Below are positions 16,761 to 23,695 of a stretch of DNA of 64,000 bases, piece after piece. The notes below the pieces were generated by a model that saw only the letters and a list, made by a program, of their open reading frames with translations, was not told the origin of the DNA and ran no database searches. Each line of letters opens with the position of its first letter. Position 1 is the first letter of the stretch. A program made the translations under genes and the position numbers. The DNA is from Marinihelvus sp963695135 (GTDB taxonomy: Bacteria > Pseudomonadota > Gammaproteobacteria > Xanthomonadales > SZUA-36): positions 496,001 through 560,000 of the forward strand of contig CAVOGA010000001.1 of NCBI GenBank assembly GCA_963695135.1. The letters run 5' to 3'.

Positions 16761-17688
16761 TGAAAAAAAGGATTACCGGGAAGTCGCCTACTATCCGGGT
16801 TGCGCTCTGGAAGGCAGCGGCCATGCTTACAACCGGTCAACAAAGGCGCTCGGCAAGAAGCTTGGGCTCAAACTCAAGGAAGTCGACAACTGGAACTGCT
16901 GCGGTGCGATGGAGGTGAAAAACATTGACCCGAAGCTGCAGACCTATCTTTCTTCGCGGGTGATGTCCATTGCAGCGAACGAGATGAAGCACGACGTCGT
17001 GATGGCCCCCTGCAACGGCTGTTACCACAACCTGAAGAAAGCGGAATACGACCTTGCGAATGACCCGGAGTCCGTCGAAGTGGTGAACCGCCTTTCCAAA
17101 AAGGCCGGGCACGAAGCCTACGAGGCCGGGCAGGTCGAGACAATCCATGCCCTTGACTGGGTTAAGCAGACCATCGGCGAGGAGGGGCTCCGGGAGCGGA
17201 CCAGGGGCAAGCTAAAGGGCCTGAAGATCGCCAATTATTACGGCTGCATGTACACCCGCCCGCGGCATATTTTTCCTGAGAAGGACGCCGGGCCCGGCAG
17301 TGAATCAACATCGAAACCGCATTTCATGGACGACCTGCTGGAAGCGGCCGGGGCGGAAAATGTCCAGTTTCCCCTGAAAACAGCTTGCTGCGGCGGCGCC
17401 CATACCTTGTCTGACAGCGATACCTCTTCGCGCCTGGTCGCCAATATCCTGCAGGCGGCGGAAGCCGCCGGGGCAGAGGTGATCGCCACCGAATGCCCGA
17501 CCTGCCACAGCGGTCTTGAAATGCATCAGATTCGTGCGGCAGAAAAACTGGGCATCAAAACCAATGTAAAAATCCTTTATTTCACCCAGTTGCTGGGCCT
17601 GGCCCTGGGTATGAAACCCCGCAAGCTGGGTATTCACGAAAATATTTCGGACAGCCTTCCGCTCCTGAAGGAGAGGGGTCTCGCATGA
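16753..17688 (+). CDS. shdrB2: sHdrB2, CCG-domain subunit of the sHdr complex
   Basis: 311 residues with two full CCG domains. The first is YYPGCALEGSG, NWNCCGAMEV and APCNGCYHN; the second is YYGCMYTRP, KTACCGGAHT and TECPTCHSG. Each follows the Cx(n)CCGx(n)CxxC pattern for a non-cubane cluster, so unlike shdrB1 the motifs are canonical. Its length matches HdrB. The stop overlaps the next gene in ATGA, continuing the coupled operon. With HdrC2 it is the likely site where the sulfur substrate, or the LbpA lipoyl group, meets the complex; which B subunit does what is not settled by sequence. Confidence 0.93.
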   Translation: MSDEKKDYREVAYYPGCALEGSGHAYNRSTKALGKKLGLKLKEVDNWNCCGAMEVKNIDPKLQTYLSSRVMSIAANEMKHDVVMAPCNGCYHNLKKAEYDLANDPESVEVVNRLSKKAGHEAYEAGQVETIHALDWVKQTIGEEGLRERTRGKLKGLKIANYYGCMYTRPRHIFPEKDAGPGSESTSKPHFMDDLLEAAGAENVQFPLKTACCGGAHTLSDSDTSSRLVANILQAAEAAGAEVIATECPTCHSGLEMHQIRAAEKLGIKTNVKILYFTQLLGLALGMKPRKLGIHENISDSLPLLKERGLA

Positions 17689-18095
17689 TGCCCCTGGCCG
17701 ACGTCGGTGCGGAACTGGACGGCGCCGTCAACGGCGAACGGGTGCTAACGCCCGCCAGACTCCTGGCGCTGGGCGAAGAGACCCTTGAGAACTGGGTCAC
17801 CGCACGCGGCGAAGCGCCAACAAATGAAAAGCGCGAAGGGTTTCGCCTGCTGGCGCTGCACCGCCAGGGCGCTAACGGCAACCCGAGCTTTAACGCCTGC
17901 CGTGAAACCTGCCGCGAATTGGTCTATCACTACAACCTGATCACCATGCTGCCGGACGAGGCACAGGACGGCCATCAACTGAAAATGATGGCGTTGGTCG
18001 CGAATCACCTGTTTCTTTTCGTCAGCGGTAAACTCGAGTCACAGAGCCTCGGGGACTTTTGTTGTTCATCAAAGCCGCTTCGCGCGGTGCAATGA
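17685..18095 (+). CDS. Small hypothetical protein between shdrB2 and lbpA
   Basis: 136 residues, overlapping shdrB2 by four bases (ATGA) and ending 13 bases before lbpA, so certainly in the operon. It has no membrane segment. Four Cys stand out: the pair in NACRETCREL (C-x3-C, near residue 66) and the adjacent pair in GDFCCSSKP near the C-terminus. A helix-rich segment containing HYNLITMLPDEAQDGHQ and KMMALVANHLFLF separates them. No family is recognised. Position and Cys pairs make a sulfur-transfer or complex-assembly role possible, but that is only inference. Confidence 0.7.
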   Translation: MMPLADVGAELDGAVNGERVLTPARLLALGEETLENWVTARGEAPTNEKREGFRLLALHRQGANGNPSFNACRETCRELVYHYNLITMLPDEAQDGHQLKMMALVANHLFLFVSGKLESQSLGDFCCSSKPLRAVQ

Positions 18096-18108
18096 GGGAG
18101 TTGAGAAA

Positions 18109-18546
18109 ATGCCTGTAGTACGCGGATGCAACCTGCCGGACGACTTGCTTTACGACGTGGAGAATCACACCTGGTTCAAGGAAACCGGCGACGGCAATGT
18201 TCGTCTGGGCATGACTACCATCGCCACGGCCATGGCCGGGCAACTCGTCGCGTTTACGCCGAAGAAAGTCGGCCGCTCGGTCAAGGCCGGGCGCTCCTGC
18301 GCAACGATCGAGTCCGGCAAGTGGGTCGGGCCGGCCAAATCAGCGGCTGGTGGCGAGGTGGTCGGCGTGAATGAAGAGCTGCAAGCCAACCCGAGCATGG
18401 CCAATGCGGATCCATACAGCGCCTGGCTGGTCGAAATCAGTCCGGAAGAATGGGACTCGGTCAAGGGTACGCTGACCCCGGGCGCTGACGTCGCCGGGCC
18501 TTACGAGGCAAAAATGGAAGCCGACGGCTTCGCCGGTTGCGGCTGA
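18109..18546 (+). CDS. lbpA: LbpA, lipoate-binding protein (GcvH-like) for sulfur oxidation
   Basis: 145 residues with the glycine-cleavage-H fold. The lipoyl lysine is Lys71 in ATIESGKWVGPA; other family marks are HTWFKETGDGNVRLGMTT near the start, GGEVVGVNEEL, NADPYSAWLVEI and a longer C-terminal tail ending FAGCG. GGGAGTTGAG precedes the ATG. No glycine decarboxylase genes are nearby, whereas the complete shdr set is, so this is LbpA rather than GcvH. LbpA is essential to sHdr-based oxidation, in which the lipoyl group is thought to carry the sulfur intermediate. Cys64 lies close to the lipoyl lysine in sequence. Confidence 0.95.
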   Translation: MPVVRGCNLPDDLLYDVENHTWFKETGDGNVRLGMTTIATAMAGQLVAFTPKKVGRSVKAGRSCATIESGKWVGPAKSAAGGEVVGVNEELQANPSMANADPYSAWLVEISPEEWDSVKGTLTPGADVAGPYEAKMEADGFAGCG

Positions 18547-18577
18547 CCGCCCGTAACGCGCCGGGGCGCATTCTGGA

Positions 18578-20356
18578 CTAACCTGCCGACGGCAGCACTT
18601 CCCTGGGCGTGGCACCCGCCGCCCCGGGAATCGCCGGGTCGATACTCACTTCCGGCAAGGTGAAAAACTGCAGCTGGCCCGGTATGCCCGCCAGCTTGAA
18701 TGCTTTGAAGGGCCCCTGCCGCTCCAGCTGTAACGAACGGTTAAGGGCCTCCTCCATGGCCAACTGGTAAGCCGCGCGGCGTTCTGCCCAGGACAGTGGC
18801 GTGCTCGTATCTTGCCCGCACTCCAGCGCCACGTTCAGGGAAAAATCCTCCAGGTCCACCGGATCCGCGCGATGCTGCCAATTGCCCGTCAACAGGTCAA
18901 AGCGGTACAACGGCAAGAAGCGCACTCCGTGCTCGGCGACAAAGTCGACCGCGTCCAGGATGTAGTCCACCTCAAGGTCATCCATCACGTAATGCAGACT
19001 GATCCGGCACCAGCCCGGCTTGAGGCCGCTGTAGCCTTTCCTGATCCATCGCCGGTAGCGCTCCGACTCCTTGTCATTGATGCCCAGGAGGCGGTGTCCG
19101 TAGGGTCCCGCGCAGGAGCAGCCGGCCCGCGTCTGGATGCCGAACAGGTCATTCAGAAGGGTGGTAACAAATTTCGGGTGCAGGTATTGACCGGCCCGGC
19201 CCTGGAGGTTGAACGAGATGATACTGATGCGCCGGTCCGGATCAGGGTTCCCAAGAATTGATACCCGGGGGTTGTTGGACCAGCGCCCGAGTGCCCGTTC
19301 AAGCAAGGCGCGCTCCCGGGTCTCAATGGCCTCGACCGTGACGCGGTCCTTGAGCTGTATGGCTAATGCCGCCTTCAGGATTTGCAAAACCCCGGGGGTG
19401 CCCGCCTTTTCCCGTTCTTCGATGGCCTCGATATAGTCCTGGTCCCGCGGACTGACGTAGTCAACCGTGCCTCCGGCGCTGACGCTGGGCGGCAGTTCAC
19501 GGTGATAGATACGCTCATTAAACACCAGGATACCGCTGGAACCAGGTCCCCCAAGGAACTTGTGGGGCGAGATGAATACCGCATCAAGAGACGCATCCTC
19601 GCCCTCAGCCGGTGGTGACATGTCGATCTTTACATAGGGTGCGCAGGCGGCATAGTCGAAGCAGGCGATGCCCCCGTAGCGGTGCATGATTCGCGCGATA
19701 TCATGAACCGGCGAACGAAGACCGGTGACATTCGAAGCAGCAGAGAAAGAACCGATCAGGAGTCGGCCACTGAATTCGGGCTTTTGCAGCAAACGATCCA
19801 GGTGCGCCAGGTCGATATCGCCCTGGTCATCAAGATCAACCTCCACAACCGTGGCCAGGTTCTGGCGCCAGGAAATTTCGTTGGAGTGATGCTCATAGGG
19901 ACCCACAAATACCACGGGCTGATGTTCGTTCAGAAACGCCCGAAAAGCCTGTAAGCGGGGAAGGCCGAAAAAACCGGCCAGCAGGGTCTCCAGGTTCTGC
20001 CGCGTTGCCGGCGGCAAAGCCACGCCGATAAGTTGTTGAAACTTGTCGATTGCACCGGTGGCCCCCGTGCCGATTGCTATGATTCGCCCGCGCTCTCCGG
20101 CATTGACGGACCGTTTGATCTCCGCTTCCGCCTGGTGAAGCAAGCGGGTCATGGACCGTCCGCAGTGGCCATCCTCCGTGTGGGTGTTCGCATAGAAGCG
20201 CTGCAGGCGTTGCAGATAGCGTTCGATAAAGCCAAGGCAGCGCCCTGATGCGGTGTAATCCCCGTAAACCATCAGCCGCTCACCGAAGGGTGTGCTGATG
20301 GTGGCATCGGCACCAATCAGCTGACCCCGCAGATAAGCAAAATCTGGCCCAGGCAC
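18578..20356 (-). CDS. Class V aminotransferase / cysteine-desulfurase-like PLP enzyme
   Basis: 592 residues, longer than IscS/SufS (about 400). The PLP lysine is Lys266 in SPHKFLGGPGSSG; a SufS-type active-site Cys region is TRAGCSCAGPYGH (Cys413, Cys415). A C-terminal extension of about 150 residues has no clear domain. The fold therefore suits cysteine desulfuration or selenocysteine-lyase-like chemistry, but the substrate is unproven. It converges with lbpA (31-base gap) and is divergent from a radical SAM gene (48-base gap). It could supply sulfur for LipS1/LipS2 Fe-S clusters, though that link is positional only. Confidence 0.8.
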   Translation of the reverse strand: MPGPDFAYLRGQLIGADATISTPFGERLMVYGDYTASGRCLGFIERYLQRLQRFYANTHTEDGHCGRSMTRLLHQAEAEIKRSVNAGERGRIIAIGTGATGAIDKFQQLIGVALPPATRQNLETLLAGFFGLPRLQAFRAFLNEHQPVVFVGPYEHHSNEISWRQNLATVVEVDLDDQGDIDLAHLDRLLQKPEFSGRLLIGSFSAASNVTGLRSPVHDIARIMHRYGGIACFDYAACAPYVKIDMSPPAEGEDASLDAVFISPHKFLGGPGSSGILVFNERIYHRELPPSVSAGGTVDYVSPRDQDYIEAIEEREKAGTPGVLQILKAALAIQLKDRVTVEAIETRERALLERALGRWSNNPRVSILGNPDPDRRISIISFNLQGRAGQYLHPKFVTTLLNDLFGIQTRAGCSCAGPYGHRLLGINDKESERYRRWIRKGYSGLKPGWCRISLHYVMDDLEVDYILDAVDFVAEHGVRFLPLYRFDLLTGNWQHRADPVDLEDFSLNVALECGQDTSTPLSWAERRAAYQLAMEEALNRSLQLERQGPFKAFKLAGIPGQLQFFTLPEVSIDPAIPGAAGATPREVLPSAG

Positions 20357-20400
20357 CGTAATCCGACCTCCGCAATGGTTTAAAGCTTAGTTTAGCGGAT

Positions 20401-20406
20401 TATAAT
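20401..20406 (+). promoter_or_regulatory. Perfect TATAAT -10 element at the radical SAM gene start
   Basis: TATAAT at 20401-20406 overlaps the first in-frame ATG (20405). Transcription would begin about 7 bases later, near 20413, almost at the second in-frame ATG (20414), giving a leaderless or near-leaderless message. No good -35 is visible at 17 bases upstream, so the promoter is provisional. Confidence 0.35.
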
Positions 20407-20413
20407 GTGGCTT

Positions 20414-21508
20414 ATGTCCCGCCTTCGCCAATATCTCGCGGACCCTTTTCTCAGGGGGCTTTACGAGGAAATCCGTGATGCCGGGGCGCTACGGTCCATA
20501 TCGCTGGACATCACCAGCAAATGTAACCTCCGCTGCGACGGCTGCTACTACTTCTCCGAGGGGATGGATCAACAATCTGACTACCGCAACGAGGAAGCCT
20601 TCGAGGAGTTGCTCGACCGGGAGGCAGAGCGAGGCACCAATTTCATCACCGTGGTCGGCGGTGAGCCGGCGCTGGAGCCGGAACGGCTGCGAAAAATCTA
20701 CCGTCGCTTCAAAATGAGTGTCGCCACAAACGGCCTGATCCCGATCCCGAGGGAGGGCCTTGAGCAGCTGCCGATCGGTGTGGCGCTCTGGGGTAACGCC
20801 AGCACCGATTCACGTTTGCGCGGCGATGGCCGGCAGGACTTCTTCGCCAGGGCCAGGGACCATTACCGCGACGATGAGCGCGCCTTCTGGTACTACACGG
20901 TGGCCCCCGGGCTCGCCGACGAGGTCGAGGAGACCGTCGAGCAATGCCTGGCCAACGGCAACCGCCTGCTGTTCAATTATTACAGCGACGTTGACGGGCG
21001 TGGTGGAGAGCTGGACTTTCGGTCCGGCCTGGAGCCGGTGCGCGCCGAGATCGACCGGATGAGCGAACGCTATCCGGACAGAATATTTACCACCCCGTAC
21101 TTCAACAAGGTCGTTACGACCGGTCGCCTGTTCGGTGAACGCTGGGGCTACGACGTTTGTACGAATGTCTCGACAAACGCTGTCATCAATAGCGAGCGCA
21201 TGCAAAACGGCAACCCGTTCAACCCCCACTTTCGCGCCTACAACGCCGACTACCGGACAACCCGCCGCTGTTGCACCGGAGTCAGCCGGGATTGCGCGTC
21301 ATGCTTCGATACCTGGGAGCATTTCAGCTGGATCATGATCAACCTGAAGAAGCATCTGGGGTCGCTGGAAGACTTTACCGGCTGGCTGACGACCATGTAC
21401 GTGTTCTACCTGGTAACGCGCATCATTGATTTCGACCAGGGCATCGGCAAGCTGACATTGATCCAGCAGCGCTTGCGGGAGACCGGCAAGCACGCTCAAT
21501 ACGCGTAA
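20414..21508 (+). CDS. Radical SAM protein of unknown substrate
   Basis: 364 residues from ATG 20414 (ATG 20405 would add three and overlaps a TATAAT). The cluster motif is SLDITSKCNLRCDGCYYF, with the first three Cys near residues 37-44, followed by the GGEP motif (TVVGGEPAL) that binds SAM. A C-terminal Cys group, RRCCTGVSRDCASC, resembles an auxiliary (SPASM/Twitch-like) cluster site. The closing segment is helical and hydrophobic. It overlaps the oppositely oriented barrel gene at its 3' end by 13 bases. The peptide or small-molecule target is unknown; no precursor peptide gene was seen nearby. Confidence 0.82.
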   Translation: MSRLRQYLADPFLRGLYEEIRDAGALRSISLDITSKCNLRCDGCYYFSEGMDQQSDYRNEEAFEELLDREAERGTNFITVVGGEPALEPERLRKIYRRFKMSVATNGLIPIPREGLEQLPIGVALWGNASTDSRLRGDGRQDFFARARDHYRDDERAFWYYTVAPGLADEVEETVEQCLANGNRLLFNYYSDVDGRGGELDFRSGLEPVRAEIDRMSERYPDRIFTTPYFNKVVTTGRLFGERWGYDVCTNVSTNAVINSERMQNGNPFNPHFRAYNADYRTTRRCCTGVSRDCASCFDTWEHFSWIMINLKKHLGSLEDFTGWLTTMYVFYLVTRIIDFDQGIGKLTLIQQRLRETGKHAQYA

Positions 21509-22848
21509 CGAATACGCGCATAAACATTGCTGTTGTCTTCAAACTGCGCAAAGAAGGTGTGTTTTTCCGGACCACCCAGGAGATTTCCGCCGACATTCAG
21601 GCTCCACTCGTCGCTGATCCGCCAGTAGAACTCGGGGCGCAGGTAAAAGTCCCTGTCGGTCGTGCCATAAAAAGTGAACAGGGACCACAGCACGCGGTTC
21701 TGGCGCGTGCTCAGGGTCAGCCGGTTGGTTAACCAGGTGCGGTGTTCCGCGACCTCAAATTCCGGCCATGGCGAATTTTCCAGCAAGGCCTCATGGTCCT
21801 GGGTCCACTCCTGGTAGTACTGGAAACCAACAGTCAGGTTCGGTATCGCCTCCCATTCGTAGCCCAGCAGAAAGCGGATCTGGTCGTTGGGTATCGCGGG
21901 ATTGGTTCCGCTGCGGTCATCCTTTGAGTAATAGCGCGAGACCTCGGCGTTGACCAGGCCGGGACCCAGCGGCTGGCGCCAGCTCGCGCCGAGAGCTCTC
22001 AGACCGGGAAATGCCAGCGCCCCGCCGGGGCCGAACGGCCAGGGCTGGTGATAAAACCCGTCAAAGGCGTACAAGGCGAACTCGCCGGATCCAAAGGTCC
22101 GGAACAGCCTTGCCGCATACTCGGTATTGTCCAGGCGGGTGGACGGTTCACGGCCGATAAGGGGTGGGTCGGGTGCCGCGATGTCTCCGACGGGTGGCCA
22201 GAAAAAGGACAGCCGCTCACCGGTAAGATACTCATCGGGATTGAAGAACGGCGCGATCGCCACGTCAATGTTGATCAGGTCGTTGTACTGCGTAAGACGT
22301 ATTGCGTCGGACGGGGCCTTGAGATATTCATCATCCCGGCCAATGAAAAACGATTCCCAGCCCTTGGGAAAAAGATCATTGAGAAACAGGAAGTCACCGG
22401 TCCCCCAGGTAAGAATCTGCCGACCGGCCTTGATGTCCAGGCTGCCCAGCCTCCAGGTGGCATAGAGTTCCCGGACCTCGGCCTCCACCTCCTCGATCAC
22501 CGCATCGCCGAGAAGGTCACCGCGAAACTGAACGCCGACATCGTTCAGCTCCCAGAACCTCTCAATACGCCAGCGGGCCTCCCAGAGGGTGACGGACCGG
22601 CCCACGGCTTTGTCTTCCTGCAGCCGGACACCTATCCCGAGTTCGGCGAAGCCATGCCACGGGGAGCTTGCCTCCTCCTCCCAGTCATCGCCCCAATCGT
22701 CGCCCCAGTCATCATCTTCCTCATCGCCCCACTGCTCATCCCGGTCGTCGGGCTGTTCTGTTTCATCAACGCTGCCGCTGGATTCCTGTTGGGCGAACGC
22801 GGTCCCGGCCACCAGAACTGCGGCGATGATAAAGGCCGCGATACGCAT
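21496..22848 (-). CDS. Outer-membrane beta-barrel protein with acidic WGDD repeat near its N-terminus
   Basis: 450 residues from ATG 22848 with a signal peptide (MRIAAFIIAAVLVAGTAFAQ); an upstream GTG at 22884 would overlap the previous gene. After the signal comes a low-complexity acidic stretch with the repeat DDDWGDDWGDDWEEE, then many amphipathic strands and a terminal aromatic strand (YARIRYAY). The pattern (RWRIERFWEL, KAGRQILTWGTGDFLFLNDLFP) resembles porin-like proteins that travel with LolA-like proteins and RND exporters. The three genes here are in that order and closely spaced, so a trans-envelope export or lipid-transfer system is likely. Substrate unknown. Confidence 0.75.
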   Translation of the reverse strand: MRIAAFIIAAVLVAGTAFAQQESSGSVDETEQPDDRDEQWGDEEDDDWGDDWGDDWEEEASSPWHGFAELGIGVRLQEDKAVGRSVTLWEARWRIERFWELNDVGVQFRGDLLGDAVIEEVEAEVRELYATWRLGSLDIKAGRQILTWGTGDFLFLNDLFPKGWESFFIGRDDEYLKAPSDAIRLTQYNDLINIDVAIAPFFNPDEYLTGERLSFFWPPVGDIAAPDPPLIGREPSTRLDNTEYAARLFRTFGSGEFALYAFDGFYHQPWPFGPGGALAFPGLRALGASWRQPLGPGLVNAEVSRYYSKDDRSGTNPAIPNDQIRFLLGYEWEAIPNLTVGFQYYQEWTQDHEALLENSPWPEFEVAEHRTWLTNRLTLSTRQNRVLWSLFTFYGTTDRDFYLRPEFYWRISDEWSLNVGGNLLGGPEKHTFFAQFEDNSNVYARIRYAY

Positions 22849-22856
22849 TGCTCGCG

Positions 22857-23695
22857 TCAATCGTTGGCGGGGCGTTGCAGCCACTGCTGAGGTGGTGAGC
22901 GCAGAGCGCGCTCACTGAAGGCATCTTCTTCCATACCCAGATCATAGGCGACAAACCGGAACTGGAGATCCGTCTGTCCCCCGTTACGCAGGTCGCTGAT
23001 CCGGCTGGTTTTGACCGTGGGATGTCCCTGCACGGTTTCGACCTCCAGAACTTCCACGCGGCGGATCGGGTTTCCGGCCTCGTCGTAGTATTCAATTTTC
23101 ATCGGCAAGAACGTGGACGGGTCAATCCAGGTGAGATAGCTCGGCAAATTCCACGCTGGACGGATCCTTCGGCACGATGACGAAGCAGGTAATAACCATC
23201 CTCACTTTCCTGCATTTCATGATAATCCTCATCCGTACCACGTCCGGACACGTCCTCGTAGTAATAGTGGGAGCCCACGAAGCTGGTTCGCTTATCCCCC
23301 GGGGCGATTCGCTTAACGAGGTCCAGGGCCGGCAGGTAAAGCCAGCGGTCATCATCGCCGCCCTGCACCTGTTTGTGGACCAGGAACGTGGTGCCCCGGA
23401 CGTCGGCGGGTTGGCTGAAAACCACGAGAAACTCCTGGTTTCCGCCATCTTCCACATCGCGCCTTAAAATCGTGAATTGACGACGCTGCTCCCGTCCCTG
23501 CGTATCAATGATGCGCATGCGGGCCTCACTGCGACCGTCATTTCCGGCGTAAAAAGCGGCCAGGTTGGCCCGCTCCACGACCTCGTCAGCTGTCATGTCC
23601 TGCGCCACCAGGGGAGCACCAGGCAAGCAAAGCAGGGCAAGAGCTAATGCGTTGGCCCACCGGGCCTGGCGCAGGCGGTCTCGAAAGTTGTTCAT
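22857..23695 (-). CDS. Outer-membrane lipoprotein-sorting-like (LolA-fold) protein, frame-disrupted
   Basis: About 278 residues over two breaks (near 23175 and 23148). The N-terminal signal peptide ends LPGAPLVAQ, followed by MTADEVVERANLAAFYAGND, the RRQFTILRRDV strand, FLVVFSQPADVRGTTFLVHK and GSHYYYEDVSGRG. These match the group of LolA-like proteins found beside RND exporters and outer-membrane barrels. Removing one base at each break restores VPKDPSSVEFAE then YLTWIDPSTFLPMKIEYYDE, as the family reads, so the gene is probably intact in the organism. The start overlaps the RND stop (ATGA), and the barrel gene follows 8 bases later. The role is probably to carry a lipid or lipoprotein across the periplasm. 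Confidence 0.75.

Noticed and set aside
18551..18572. GCGCCGGGGCGC as a terminator between lbpA and the PLP enzyme gene
   Set aside because: The stem is four to five base pairs and no T-run follows on either strand.
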